This document shows positions 1-8,840 of a stretch of 61,571 nucleotides of DNA, piece after piece; the stretch's first letter is position 1; each line of letters begins with the position of its first letter. The notes under the pieces are model-generated. The model saw nothing but the letters and a program-made list of their open reading frames with translations, ran no database searches and was not told where the DNA came from. This DNA comes from DAORHV01 sp964434575 (GTDB taxonomy: Bacteria > Patescibacteriota > Gracilibacteria > Peribacterales > Peribacteraceae): contig CAYSWB010000010.1 of the NCBI GenBank assembly GCA_964434575.1, positions 1 to 61,571 of the forward strand, written 5' to 3'. Both the position numbers and the translations under genes were made by a program.

Positions 1-54
1 AGTACGAGGCGCGTGGAGCGTAGGCCAGACGGCCTGCCGCGCGACGTTTTTGCT

Positions 55-74
55 CCACTTTTTCAAAAAAGTGG
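55..74. terminator. Hairpin before the helicase gene
   Basis: The arms ccacttttt and aaaaagtgg form a perfect inverted repeat with a 2-nt spacer. It lies about 40 bp before the likely helicase start and could terminate a gene that ends to the left of the window. Function is inferred from shape only. Confidence 0.45.
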
Positions 75-99
75 AAAGAAGAAACCAGCCTTGAAGTGC

Positions 100-105
100 T
101 ATCAT
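100..105 (+). promoter_or_regulatory. -10 box TATCAT, leaderless start of helicase gene
   Basis: TATCAT is followed by 6 nt and then the GTG at 112, so the expected transcription start coincides with the start codon. No convincing -35 was seen. It excludes the longer in-frame start at 13. Confidence 0.5.
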
Positions 106-111
106 TCATTC

Positions 112-3072
112 GTGAAATCTTTCGATACCGAATACGCGCGCCTCAACGACGACCAGAAGCGGGCGGTGGACACCGTAGAAGGACCGGTGATGGTGGTTGC
201 GGGTCCCGGCACCGGCAAAACCCAGACCGTGGCCATGCGCGTGGCCAATATTTTGAAGAAGACGCAGGCCAAGCCCGGCAACATTCTGTGCCTCACGTTC
301 AGCAACAGCGGCGCCACCGCCATGCGCGAGCGACTGCGTATGCTCATCGGCCCCGACGCGTACGGCGTGAACGTGAATACCATCCACGGCTTCTGCAACG
401 AAATCATCCTCCAGAACCCGCAGGTGTTCGAGCAGTGGTCGGCGCTCGAGCAAATCAGCGACATCGAGCGGTACCGCGCCGTGCGAGCGATCATCGACGA
501 AATGCTTCCGGATCTGGAGCTTGTGAACAAGAAGGACCCGTACCGCGGCATCAGCGACATCCTCTCGCGCATGAGCCTGTTCAAACGCGAGGGTCAGACC
601 GACGCCGCCCACCTGCGACGCATCGCCGACGAAAACGAAAAGGCGCTCGGGTCCGCCAGCCGCGAAGGCACCAAGGCCCACGAGAACAACCTGCGCAAGG
701 CGCGCAAATTCCGCGACCTGGTCGAAGTGTTCCTGAAGTACCAGGATATGCTGCAGGCCACGCGCCGCTACGACTACGACGACATGATCCTCTCCGTCAT
801 CCGCGCGCTGGAGGAAGAAGACTGGCTGCTGGCCGCGCAGCAGGAGCGGTTTCTGTACCTGCTCGTGGATGAGTTCCAGGACACCAACGGTTCGCAGTAC
901 CGGCTCATCGAACTGCTGACCATGCCCCGCACGCCCGAAGACAATCCGAACTTTTTCGTCGTCGGTGACGACGACCAGGCCATCTACCGGTTCCAGGGTG
1001 CCAACCTCACCAACATCTTGTCGTTCAACAAGCGTTTCCCCAAGGCGCCCGTCATCGTCCTGAAGACCAGTTACCGCTGTACGCAGGCCATTCTGGACGC
1101 GGCGGGGTCGCTCATTGAGCATAACACCGAGCGCCTGGTAGGCCGCATCCAGGGGCTCGATAAAACACTCGTGTCCGGTTCCAAGAAGAAAGGCACCGCG
1201 CCGGTGTTGCTGCTGTCGCCCAGCGACATGACCGAGCCTCACTTGCTCGCCGACATCATCCAAGACCGCTTGGAAGACGAAACGCCGGCGCAAGAGATCG
1301 CCGTGCTCACCCAGACCAACGCCGAACTGCGTCCCATCTACGACGTCCTGGTCGCGCGCGGCATCCCCGTGCAGATGACCGGCCGCGTGGATTTGCTTTC
1401 GCATCCGCTCGTGCGCCAGGCCATCGCGATCCTGAAGGCGGCGCACGACCCCTACGATGCCGGAGTCCTGGGTTCCGCGATGGGTTGCGAATGCTTCGGC
1501 TGCCATCCGGCCGATCTGGGCCGCGCCTTCGACGCCCGCCGACAGGCGAAAGGGGAGATGTCGTTGCGGGATTTCCTCCTGATGTTCACCGACAAGAAGG
1601 CCGGCGACCCCGTTGCGCTGACCGACCGCGACGCGTTCGTAAACGCCCGAGACGTCCTGCTGGATCTGCACGCAAAGCTCGGCAGCCGCACGGTGGTGGA
1701 TACCGTCGAGCATGCCATCAAACAAAGCGGGCTGCTCAAGATCGCGAACGTCGAAGGCAAGCCGGTCGATCCGTTGGACTACGCCGCGCTGCAGGAGTTC
1801 TTCGACCGCGTGAAATACCGCTGCTACGAGACGCCCGCGCTCTCGTTCGAGAAGTTCATCGACGAGCTGGAGATGTACGGCGATCCCGACTACGGCGACC
1901 TGCGCCTGACCTACGACTTGCCGCACCTCACCGACTTGGGCGTGCAGCTGATGACCGCGCACCGCAGCAAGGGGCTGGAGTTCGACATCGTCTTGCTGGC
2001 CAACTTCCGCGACCGGCATTGGAACAACCGGATGGGCCACCCCGGTATCTCGGTTCCCGAGGACCTGCTGTTCGGCTGGGAGAAGGAACAGAAGTCGTTC
2101 GAGAAGGGTCAGGACGAGCGCCGAGTGGCGTTCGTGGCCATGACGCGCGCACGCGAGGAGCTCATCATGAGCTGCCCCAAGCAGCTGACTTCAGGCGACC
2201 GCAACAAAGCCGTCAGCCCGTCGGCGTTCTTTGCCGAGGCGGGCGAGCTGCCGGAGCAGGAAAAAGAGCTGCGGGAACCCGAGAAAGCCATGAGCCTGCT
2301 GCTGAAACCGCCGCGCCACATCGATGCCGAGTTCAAGGCGTTCTTGAAGCACCGGCTGAAGGACTATGCGCTGTCCGTCACCGCGCTCAACCACTTCCTG
2401 GAAGATCCGCAATTATTCCTGGAGCGCGACCTGCTCCAAGTGCCGCAGTCCAAGGAAAGCAGTCTGGTCTATGGCAACGCCGTGCACGATGCCATGAAGC
2501 AGTGGGGCACCAAGACCGCGGCCGGAACCGAGTTCGGCAAAGATGCCTTCATGGATGCCTTCCGCACGTACCTGAGCGAACGCGAAGTACTCACGGACAA
2601 AGAGCGAAAGCGGCTGACCCGGTTGGGTGAAGAGTCGCTGCCCAGGTACTTCGATCAGCGCCTGTCCGGCGCCAAGCCCGCCATCGCCAAGGTCGAGCAC
2701 TCCATCAACACGCATCTCGGCGACATTCCCATCAAGGGCAAGATCGACCGCATCGACCTGGAACATCCGGCGTCCTCCAACGCCATCGTGCTCGACTTCA
2801 AGACCGGCCGGCCCAAGACCGAATCGCAGATTCTGGAAGGGGATTACTTCCGGCAGCTGGTCTTCTACGCGCTCCTTCTGGAGCACGGCATGGGCTTCCT
2901 GACGCCGATCGCATACACCCTGGACTTCATCGGCGAAGGCGCCGAACACCCGGTGGAGCGCACGTTCCAGGTCAGCACGGCGCAAAAAAACGACCTGACG
3001 AAAGTCATCAAAGCCGTATGGGCGAAGATCCAGCATTTGGATTTCACACCCATTGATTTGACCGTGTTGTAA
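112..3072 (+). CDS. UvrD/Rep-family helicase fused to RecB-like nuclease
   Basis: This is a superfamily 1A DNA helicase with a C-terminal PD-(D/E)XK nuclease, a layout used in AddAB/AdnAB-type double-strand-break processing. Visible motifs are Walker A GPGTGKT (about residues 31-37), Walker B DEFQDTN (~251), motif III GDDDQAIYRFQG (~285) and motif V HRSKGLEFDIV (~617). The nuclease end has YGNAVHDA (~787), GKIDRID (~876) and LDFKTG (~894), matching the GxxxH, D and DxK pattern. GTG at 112 is chosen because the protein core begins just after it and a -10 box sits 6 nt upstream; an in-frame GTG at 13 would add 33 poor-looking residues. It is monocistronic here, with no AddA/AddB partner in the window. 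A role in recombinational repair is inferred from the family. Confidence 0.93.
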   Translation: MKSFDTEYARLNDDQKRAVDTVEGPVMVVAGPGTGKTQTVAMRVANILKKTQAKPGNILCLTFSNSGATAMRERLRMLIGPDAYGVNVNTIHGFCNEIILQNPQVFEQWSALEQISDIERYRAVRAIIDEMLPDLELVNKKDPYRGISDILSRMSLFKREGQTDAAHLRRIADENEKALGSASREGTKAHENNLRKARKFRDLVEVFLKYQDMLQATRRYDYDDMILSVIRALEEEDWLLAAQQERFLYLLVDEFQDTNGSQYRLIELLTMPRTPEDNPNFFVVGDDDQAIYRFQGANLTNILSFNKRFPKAPVIVLKTSYRCTQAILDAAGSLIEHNTERLVGRIQGLDKTLVSGSKKKGTAPVLLLSPSDMTEPHLLADIIQDRLEDETPAQEIAVLTQTNAELRPIYDVLVARGIPVQMTGRVDLLSHPLVRQAIAILKAAHDPYDAGVLGSAMGCECFGCHPADLGRAFDARRQAKGEMSLRDFLLMFTDKKAGDPVALTDRDAFVNARDVLLDLHAKLGSRTVVDTVEHAIKQSGLLKIANVEGKPVDPLDYAALQEFFDRVKYRCYETPALSFEKFIDELEMYGDPDYGDLRLTYDLPHLTDLGVQLMTAHRSKGLEFDIVLLANFRDRHWNNRMGHPGISVPEDLLFGWEKEQKSFEKGQDERRVAFVAMTRAREELIMSCPKQLTSGDRNKAVSPSAFFAEAGELPEQEKELREPEKAMSLLLKPPRHIDAEFKAFLKHRLKDYALSVTALNHFLEDPQLFLERDLLQVPQSKESSLVYGNAVHDAMKQWGTKTAAGTEFGKDAFMDAFRTYLSEREVLTDKERKRLTRLGEESLPRYFDQRLSGAKPAIAKVEHSINTHLGDIPIKGKIDRIDLEHPASSNAIVLDFKTGRPKTESQILEGDYFRQLVFYALLLEHGMGFLTPIAYTLDFIGEGAEHPVERTFQVSTAQKNDLTKVIKAVWAKIQHLDFTPIDLTVL

Positions 3073-3193
3073 CACGCGGTGACGGGTGCAATCTTTTCTT
3101 CGCATTGTGGATGCTTGCATTCTTTTTCCGCGTTTGTAACCTGAAGAATTTTTTGTCAAAGCGCAGCGGAGTATGCCCGGGGGCATGACGACT

Positions 3194-3222
3194 TTGTTGT
3201 TTGTTCTTGCGCGATCTATACG
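3194..3222 (+). promoter_or_regulatory. Promoter TTGTTG-N17-TATACG
   Basis: The -35 TTGTTG and -10 TATACG are separated by 17 bp. The ATG at 3231 is 8 nt after the -10 box, so the message should be leaderless or nearly so. Confidence 0.6.
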
Positions 3223-3230
3223 ATCCACCC

Positions 3231-3557
3231 ATGGCGGCCCCGAATGCTCCGGCGCAGCTCTCGGACTTGGAATTTTTGTCCGCGTACGACGAGTATCTCG
3301 CGCTGCGCGGGCAGCAACACTCGGATCCCAGCAAGGTCGCCCAATGCGAAGCGACCGCCAAGGCGGTGAAGCGGCGTATTTTCGAGGCGATGATGGTCAA
3401 CTGGGCCTTCGGCGGCCCGATCAAGTGCAGCATGACGCCGGCTGTCAGCGCAGGCTTGGGTTTGCTGGTGTCGCGTTCCCCGTATGGAGGATTGGTGGGC
3501 ACGGCGGTCGGCGCCGGCGTGTCCTGCTTGGGTCCGTTGTTACCAGGTGGCACTTAA
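3231..3557 (+). CDS. Orphan protein, N-terminal part of a split gene
   Basis: No family is recognised. It encodes 108 residues beginning MAAPNAPAQLSDLEF. The N-terminal half is helical and charged (DEYLALRGQQHSDPSKVAQ); the C-terminal half is small-residue and hydrophobic (VSAGLGLLV, GGLVGTAVGAGVSCLG) and could be a membrane hairpin. The frame stops at 3555-3557 in the middle of what looks like continuing protein-coding sequence: the frame one base back, starting at 3542, stays open to 4177 with sensible composition. I read 3231-4177 as one gene broken by a one-base shift, either real or an assembly error. The start is supported by a promoter 8 nt upstream. Confidence 0.55.
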   Translation: MAAPNAPAQLSDLEFLSAYDEYLALRGQQHSDPSKVAQCEATAKAVKRRIFEAMMVNWAFGGPIKCSMTPAVSAGLGLLVSRSPYGGLVGTAVGAGVSCLGPLLPGGT

Positions 3558-3598
3558 GCAGCTACGCCGAGAAAGACCCCGATTGCACGCTGGGCTCC

Positions 3599-4177
3599 AT
3601 GGCCCAGTGCTGGAAGCATCTGCATGCCGGCCAGGGCGACGCGCGCGATGTACGGCTGGAGCGGGTGAGGCCGAGTCTGGATTCGGTGCCAAACGGCCTG
3701 CGCCGCTGGCTCGGCGTTGCGTTCGTATCACTGCAAAGCAGCGCGTCGCTGCGAAATTTGTTCAGCGGCGTGTACACGGACTGCCTTACAGCCTCCCCGC
3801 ATCTGCAGCAACGAGTGCATGTCGGCAAGGACCTTATCCACAAGCAGCGCGCAGCCGAGACATTGGCCAAGGAAGACGAGCTGGCACGCCTGCGCGATAC
3901 GGTGGATACCCAGGCGGCGCTCATCAAGGACTTGCAGGCCAACAGGGCCTACGACGACGATGCCACATCGGATTCGGCCGTTCGACTGGGCATGATGGAG
4001 CAGACCGTCGCCCGGATCGCGCATGCGCTCGGACCTCTCTTGGAGGAGCTTGGCGGAGAAGGCGGCGAAGAGGCCGACATCCGCGTTCTGCAGGTTCTGG
4101 TGCAAACCAGGCGGGTGATACATGTCCAGCGCACCGACACGCGAAAAACAGGTCCGAATACCAGCGTTCCTGCTTAG
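3599..4177 (+). CDS. Orphan protein, C-terminal part of the split gene
   Basis: No family is recognised. The frame is open from 3542; the first ATG is at 3599, giving 192 residues. It contains an amphipathic or coiled-coil stretch (RAAETLAKEDELARLRDTVD, then QAALIKDLQANRAYDDD) and a second helix (MMEQTVARIAHALGPLLEEL). There is no independent promoter or leader before 3599, and the reading frame joins the upstream orphan by a -1 shift near 3542-3557. The two halves therefore probably form one protein of about 310 residues with a hydrophobic centre and a helical tail. The alternative is a separate gene translated by coupling. Confidence 0.5.
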   Translation: MAQCWKHLHAGQGDARDVRLERVRPSLDSVPNGLRRWLGVAFVSLQSSASLRNLFSGVYTDCLTASPHLQQRVHVGKDLIHKQRAAETLAKEDELARLRDTVDTQAALIKDLQANRAYDDDATSDSAVRLGMMEQTVARIAHALGPLLEELGGEGGEEADIRVLQVLVQTRRVIHVQRTDTRKTGPNTSVPA

Positions 4178-4206
4178 CAATCAGCCCTGTAAATAGAGAA
4201 GAAAAT

Positions 4207-4225
4207 TGATCACAAAAAGTGATCA
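4207..4225. terminator. Hairpin between convergent orphan and rdgB
   Basis: The arms tgatcac and gtgatca enclose a loop of five A and overlap the rdgB stop codon. On the minus strand the hairpin is followed by a T-rich run (aattttcttctct), on the plus strand by a short gcttttc. It likely serves both genes. Confidence 0.6.
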
Positions 4226-4819
4226 GCTTTTCGAAAGATATTCGTGTAATTGCTGCAGTGCCCTTCCCCTATGGCTTGTTCTATTTTTTTGATCGACTTT
4301 CATGGCTGAATAGACGACTGAAAAGCCATCGGGCTTAAAACATCCGGAGATCGGAAGGCCCGGTAAGTAGTCCGCTTCCAGGGTCTCGGTGATTACCCCG
4401 GAGCATGCGCCATTGAAGATGTGTTCCTGGCCCTGGGAATCGATATAGGCGATGCAGCAGACGAATGTGGCCTTCTTGTTGGACTCCTTGGCCATCCTGG
4501 CTAAAAAGAAGTCGATCCATTCCTTGTCCGTGGCTTTGGGGCCGGCTCCCCAGCGCCTGGTGGAGATACCCAGCTCGCCGCGAAGTGCATCCACCACGAT
4601 GCCGGAGTCGTCGGCCATGGTCGGGATTTTGGAAAGCGCGTAGAAATGACGTGCCTTGATGAGCGCGTTGTCCTTGAACGTCTCGCCGTGCTCGTGGGGA
4701 TCGCTGTTGATCCCCAAGTCGGACGGACCCACCACCTCGATGGGCAAGTCGGTGAGCGACTCACGGATCTCGATGAGTTTTCCTTTGTTGTTCGTGCCTG
4801 CAAGCAGCTTCATGGGCAT
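4223..4819 (-). CDS. rdgB: XTP/dITP pyrophosphatase (Ham1/RdgB family)
   Basis: This enzyme hydrolyses deaminated purine nucleoside triphosphates (XTP, dITP, ITP) to monophosphates, keeping them out of DNA and RNA. The 198-residue length is normal. Family motifs are GTNNKGK near residue 8, DDSGI near 68, the substrate loop around LGISTRRWG, and the C-terminal SHRGRAL. It starts 3 bp after the ftsK stop, with a second Met two residues downstream (MKLLAGTNNKG) that could be the true start. The gene must be co-transcribed with ftsK, since there is no room for a promoter between them. Confidence 0.95.
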   Translation of the reverse strand: MPMKLLAGTNNKGKLIEIRESLTDLPIEVVGPSDLGINSDPHEHGETFKDNALIKARHFYALSKIPTMADDSGIVVDALRGELGISTRRWGAGPKATDKEWIDFFLARMAKESNKKATFVCCIAYIDSQGQEHIFNGACSGVITETLEADYLPGLPISGCFKPDGFSVVYSAMKVDQKNRTSHRGRALQQLHEYLSKS

Positions 4820-4822
4820 GGT

Positions 4823-7048
4823 TTAGACCGGCGTCTTATCCAGGAAGATTTTGCGCGCCTTGGCGCCGTCGGCCGGGCCGACAAGGCCTTTCTCTTCCAT
4901 GATGTCCAAGAGGCGCGCGGCACGGGCGTAGCCCACCTTCAGCTGGCGCTGGAGCAGGCTGGCCGATGCCTTCTGTGAAGCCTGCACGATGCGCACGGCG
5001 TCGAAGAAGAGGTCGTCGCCGCCGTTGTCGTCTGCGTCCAGGTCGATGCCGCCGGCCTGCTGCTGGGCCGGATTGCCGTCGCCGTCACCGAGCGTGATTT
5101 CCTCCGTCAGCACGCCGCCGCCGGCGATCTTCACCGCGTTGATGACGCGCTCGATTTCCTTGGTGGAAATGTAGATGCCCTGGATGCGCACCGGATTGGG
5201 GGTGCTGGCGGTCATGTAGAGCATGTCGCCTTTGCCCAGCAGGTCCTCGGCACCGATGGAATCCAGGATGGTGCGCGAGTCGATGGCCGACACCACGCGG
5301 AACGCGATGCGGGTGGGGATGTTGGCTTTGATGAGACCCGTGATGACGTCCACGGACGGGCGCTGGGTGGCGATGATGAGGTGCATGCCGACGGCGCGGG
5401 CCATCTGCGCGATGCGGGCGATCATGGTTTCCGTGTCCTTGCGGTGCTGGCGCATCATCAGGTCGGCCAGCTCGTCGATGACGATGACGATGCGCGGCAG
5501 GATCTTCTCCTCGTCTTCCTGCTTCTCGTTGTACTCGGCCAGGTTGCGCACGCCGGCTTCCGAGAAGCGGTGCAGACGTCGTCCCATTTCCGCGATGGCC
5601 CAGCGCAGCGCCTGGAGCGCCTTTTCGCTCTCGGTGATGACGGGCGTGAGCAGGTGCGGGATGCCGTTGTACGGCATCAGCTCCACGCGCTTGGGGTCGA
5701 TGAGGATGAACTTCAGCTCGTGCGGGGCGTTCTGGAACAAGAGCGAAATCAGGAACGTGTTCATACCCACGGACTTACCCGCGCCGGTCGCGCCGGCGAT
5801 GAGCAAGTGCGGCATGTCCTCGATGGTCGCCACGATCGCGTCGCCGGAGACGCCTCGGCCCAGCGGAATGGTAAGAGGGGAGTCGGACTGGCGGAACGCG
5901 TTGGATTCCAGCAGCTCGCGCAGGTACACGGTGGAGCGGATGGCGTTGGGCATTTCGATGCCGACCAGCGACTTGCCCGGGATGGGCGCCTCGATGCGCA
6001 GGCTGGTGGCTGCCAGAGCCAGAGCCAGGTCGTCTTTCAGCGAGCCGATCTTGGACAGTTTCACGCCCTCGGACGGCTGCAGCGTGAACTGGGTGACGGT
6101 GGGGCCCGGGTGGGCGTCCTTCATGGTCACGTTGATGTCGAATTCGCCAAGCTTCTGCTGGATGCGAACGGCCTGCTCCTTCAAGTCCTCGTCCTTCACG
6201 GTCAATTCGCTGTGCTTGCTTTCCAGCAAGTCCATCTCGGGGAATTTCCATTCCTCGAAGCGGGTGTCTTTCATCTCGATCATGCCGTTGGGCTTGGCCG
6301 CAACGGGCGCTTTGGCCTTGGGTTTTTCCTCGATTTTGCGCTCGGCAAAGGCCGGGCGGACGATGTTCAGGTCGGGGATGACGGGCTCTTCCTCCTCTTC
6401 CTGGGGCTCGTCGAGTTTGGCGCCGTGCTCGATGAGATCGTCGGTGATCTCGTCATGCTGCGGTTCGGCGGCAGCCAGGCGCTGGCGGACGATGACCTTC
6501 TTGCTGGATTCCTCGGGCTTGAGCTTGCGCAGCAACGCCGGGATATCCGGCTCGAACGTGATGAACACTCCGGCGATGAGCACCATGGACAAGACGACGT
6601 AGCCGACCTGCGCGCTCAAGAACGTGATGAACGGGAACGCGGCCATAAAGCCGACTGCACCCGCAACGGTATCGAGTTCGTTGGCGATGGTGCCGGTGAC
6701 GGGCGTGTTGAGGTGCACCAGGCCCAGGAACGCGAGCAGGGAGAGCGCCGGCCCCCAGGTGCGCTTGCGCTCCACCTTGGGCCCGCTGGCGAACAGCAGC
6801 AGCGTGCCGAGCACGATCAGGAACGACGGGAACAGCATGCTCCAGGCGCCGAACAGCACTTTCAAACCGCGTCCGATGGCTCCCCCGAGCGATCCTGCGC
6901 TGTCTTGCAAGGCCAGCAGCAGGACGATGCCGAGCCCCACGAAGATGATCGCCTTGAGCTGGCGACGGGTGTGATCTTGCAGCTCCATGCTCTGATCTTT
7001 GCGGCTCTTGCGCTTCTTGATGGTGGTTTTGCGACGGACCTTCGGCAT
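4823..7048 (-). CDS. ftsK: FtsK/SpoIIIE-type DNA translocase
   Basis: This is a septum-located hexameric DNA pump that clears chromosome ends during division. From the N-terminus there is a basic leader, four membrane segments (roughly residues 30-165), a charged Glu-rich linker, and then the RecA-like motor with Walker A GATGAGKS (~420) and Walker B VIVIDELADLM (~520). A C-terminal winged-helix gamma domain (VRIVQASQKASASLLQRQL, from about 685) reads polar chromosomal sequences in known homologues. At 741 residues it is a compact form. ATG 7048 is preferred over ATG 7057 because a -10-like TATAGA occupies 7063-7058, directly abutting the upstream ATG. The gene leads an operon with rdgB. Confidence 0.96.
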   Translation of the reverse strand: MPKVRRKTTIKKRKSRKDQSMELQDHTRRQLKAIIFVGLGIVLLLALQDSAGSLGGAIGRGLKVLFGAWSMLFPSFLIVLGTLLLFASGPKVERKRTWGPALSLLAFLGLVHLNTPVTGTIANELDTVAGAVGFMAAFPFITFLSAQVGYVVLSMVLIAGVFITFEPDIPALLRKLKPEESSKKVIVRQRLAAAEPQHDEITDDLIEHGAKLDEPQEEEEEPVIPDLNIVRPAFAERKIEEKPKAKAPVAAKPNGMIEMKDTRFEEWKFPEMDLLESKHSELTVKDEDLKEQAVRIQQKLGEFDINVTMKDAHPGPTVTQFTLQPSEGVKLSKIGSLKDDLALALAATSLRIEAPIPGKSLVGIEMPNAIRSTVYLRELLESNAFRQSDSPLTIPLGRGVSGDAIVATIEDMPHLLIAGATGAGKSVGMNTFLISLLFQNAPHELKFILIDPKRVELMPYNGIPHLLTPVITESEKALQALRWAIAEMGRRLHRFSEAGVRNLAEYNEKQEDEEKILPRIVIVIDELADLMMRQHRKDTETMIARIAQMARAVGMHLIIATQRPSVDVITGLIKANIPTRIAFRVVSAIDSRTILDSIGAEDLLGKGDMLYMTASTPNPVRIQGIYISTKEIERVINAVKIAGGGVLTEEITLGDGDGNPAQQQAGGIDLDADDNGGDDLFFDAVRIVQASQKASASLLQRQLKVGYARAARLLDIMEEKGLVGPADGAKARKIFLDKTPV

Positions 7049-7084
7049 GTGTGCCATTCTATAACAAAGAGGGGAGAAGTCACA

Positions 7085-7180
7085 CCAGGAAAAAGGGAGA
7101 CAGGGGAAGTAGGGGATTCAGGGGATTCAGGCGAAGTTCGCCTGCTTCTTCTGTTTCTCCTGACTCTCCTGTTTCATATT
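7085..7180. terminator. Long imperfect inverted repeat between ftsK and ygjP-like gene
   Basis: A purine-rich left arm (ggagacaggggaagtagggg...) and a pyrimidine-rich right arm (...ttctgtttctcctgactc) meet at a perfect centre, caggcgaa-g-ttcgcctg (7128-7144). The folded transcript would be a long imperfect hairpin. It lies just downstream of the YgjP-like gene stop on the minus strand and before ftsK, so it probably terminates the former. Confidence 0.5.
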
Positions 7181-7881
7181 CAAAGTCTTGGCAACCTGAA
7201 TCCCTTCAGCTCATCCCTCGCAGCCTCGTACCCCGGCATCATCTTTTCCACCGCGGCCCAGAAGGCGCCGGAATGGTTGGGGTGGTCGAAGTGAGCCAGC
7301 TCATGGACGATGACGTAATGCAGCGCGTCGCGGGGCACGAACAGCAGTGCGGCGTTCAGCATGACGGTGCCCTTTCCCGAGCAGCTGCCCCACTTGGAGT
7401 TGGCGAAACGCAATTTCACGTCGCGGACTTGGGCCCTGAACGTGTCTTGGTTGATGGCGTCGATCAGGGCGACCATTTCGTGGTATTCGCTCATGGAAAC
7501 GCAGTGCCACAGCTCGCGGTGCAGCTTGCGCTCCTCCATGCCCGCCGGCGCCTGGATATTCCAGCCCTCTTTCGTCGGCTCGGCGCGGAAACGCTTTCCT
7601 TCGGCAAGGCGGAACAGGTACGTCCTGCCCGAGGACACCGTCACCGGCAGCTCGGACACCGCGCGACGGGCGAGCATGCGGAAGGGGTCCACCAATTGGC
7701 GGCCCTGCATGCGCGTGAAGGCCGCGCCGATCCGCCGCAGCAGGTTGTCGATGTGCTCCTGCTCCTCGGCCGTGGACAGTCCCCGGGCCAGCCGGATGAT
7801 GATCGTTTCGTCGTTGCACGTGGCGCGGGACCAGCGGTTACGGGTCCGCTCGACACGGTAGGGGAGTGGGGACTGCGCCAT
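7180..7881 (-). CDS. YgjP/SprT-like zinc metallopeptidase (DUF45)
   Basis: It carries the DUF45 signature: WGSCSGKGTVMLN around residue 172, then YVIVHELAHFDHPNHSGAFW around residue 195. HELAH gives the HExxH zinc ligands and catalytic Glu; the NHS-x-x-FW segment gives the third ligand region. Family members are small soluble metalloproteases of poorly known substrate; YgjP is linked to UTP-pyrophosphatase activity in some annotations, which I would not assert here. ATG 7881 (MAQSPLPYRVERT) is chosen because an extended -10 (TGG-TAGCAT) lies 11 nt upstream; a longer reading frame to 7995 would overlap the divergent promoter. The gene is divergent from the reductase at 7952. Confidence 0.85.
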   Translation of the reverse strand: MAQSPLPYRVERTRNRWSRATCNDETIIIRLARGLSTAEEQEHIDNLLRRIGAAFTRMQGRQLVDPFRMLARRAVSELPVTVSSGRTYLFRLAEGKRFRAEPTKEGWNIQAPAGMEERKLHRELWHCVSMSEYHEMVALIDAINQDTFRAQVRDVKLRFANSKWGSCSGKGTVMLNAALLFVPRDALHYVIVHELAHFDHPNHSGAFWAAVEKMMPGYEAARDELKGFRLPRL

Positions 7882-7892
7882 CGGGAGCACCC

Positions 7893-7901
7893 ATGCTACC
7901 A
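7893..7901 (-). promoter_or_regulatory. Extended -10 TGG-TAGCAT of ygjP-like gene
   Basis: On the minus strand TGG TAGCAT ends 11 nt before ATG 7881. It lies back to back with the promoter of the reductase, so the two promoters are close enough to influence one another. Confidence 0.45.
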
Positions 7902-7914
7902 AAACAAGGCCGAA

Positions 7915-7944
7915 TTGGGAATCCTCCCGCTCCTCGTTTACACT
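7915..7944 (+). promoter_or_regulatory. Promoter TTGGGA-N18-TACACT of reductase gene
   Basis: The -10 TACACT is separated by exactly 7 nt from GTG 7952, the classical distance from -10 to transcription start. The mRNA is therefore predicted to begin with its start codon. Confidence 0.65.
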
Positions 7945-7951
7945 GTGGCTC

Positions 7952-8776
7952 GTGGACAACGTCGTCATCCTCGGACACCGAGGTTTCATCGGCACGCACC
8001 TGCAGGCGGTCTACCCGCAGGCGAAAACGCCGGATCTCGACATCGCAGACCCGCGCGCGGTGGGCGACATGCTCGACGCGCTGAAGCCCGACGTGGTCAT
8101 CAACTGCGCGGGCAAGACCGGCCGCCCCAACGTGGATTGGTGCGAAGACCACAAGTTGGAAACTCTTCGCAGCAACGTCACGGGACCGCTGGTGCTGCTC
8201 GACGAGTGCGCCAAGCGCGGCACGTACTGGGTGCACGTAGGCTCGGGCTGCATTTACGAAGGCGAGAACGGCGGGAAGGGATTCACCGAGCAGGACCCGC
8301 CCAATTTCTCCGGCAGCTTCTACGCCCGCAGCAAGGCGTGGTCCGACCAGATCCTGAAGGATTTCCCCGTCCTGCAGCTGAGGCTCCGCATGCCGTTCGA
8401 CGGCACGGATCATCCGCGCAGCCTCATCAGCAAGGTCCGCAAATACACCAGGGTCCTGGACGTGCGCAATTCGCTCACGTATATCCCGGACTTCGTGGCC
8501 GCGACGCAGGCGCTCATCCAGAAACGCAAGACCGGCATCTACAACATGGTCAACCCCGGCGCCATCTCGCCGTACGAGATGATGGTGAAGTACAAGCAGA
8601 TCGTGGACCCCGCGCACGCGTTCGAGCGCATTTCGATGGAAGTCTTGTCCACGGTCACCAAGACCGGCCGCAGCAACTGTATCTTGAGCACCGCCAAGCT
8701 GGAGAAAGAGGGGATTCGCTTCCGTCCGCTGGAGCAGGCCGTGGAGGAGGCCATGCGCTCGCTGAAGGGGGCGTGA
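7952..8776 (+). CDS. NAD(P)-dependent sugar-nucleotide reductase/epimerase (RmlD-like SDR)
   Basis: This is an extended short-chain dehydrogenase of 274 residues. The Rossmann motif is GHRGFIG (residues 8-14), the catalytic pair is YARSK (about residue 127), and VINCAGKTGRPNVDWCE resembles dTDP-4-dehydrorhamnose reductase and the plant-type NRS/ER enzymes. It probably reduces a 4-keto-deoxy sugar nucleotide for surface polysaccharide, but no sugar-synthesis genes surround it, so the substrate is unknown. The GTG start is fixed by a TACACT box 7 nt upstream. It stands alone, followed by the MarR promoter. Confidence 0.85.
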   Translation: MDNVVILGHRGFIGTHLQAVYPQAKTPDLDIADPRAVGDMLDALKPDVVINCAGKTGRPNVDWCEDHKLETLRSNVTGPLVLLDECAKRGTYWVHVGSGCIYEGENGGKGFTEQDPPNFSGSFYARSKAWSDQILKDFPVLQLRLRMPFDGTDHPRSLISKVRKYTRVLDVRNSLTYIPDFVAATQALIQKRKTGIYNMVNPGAISPYEMMVKYKQIVDPAHAFERISMEVLSTVTKTGRSNCILSTAKLEKEGIRFRPLEQAVEEAMRSLKGA

Positions 8777-8840
8777 TCCGCGGCTGACGGCTGAAAGAAA
8801 CGGTTCGCGTGCGCGTCGTACTGTTCCGCGTACCCGCGCC

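Noticed and set aside
106..2040. Long open frame on the minus strand opposite the helicase
   Set aside because: Shadow of a GC-rich real gene; low-complexity His/Gln/Val composition and no known motifs.
3530..3557. Programmed -1 frameshift site
   Set aside because: No X-XXY-YYZ slippery heptamer or strong downstream structure was seen; error or decay is simpler.
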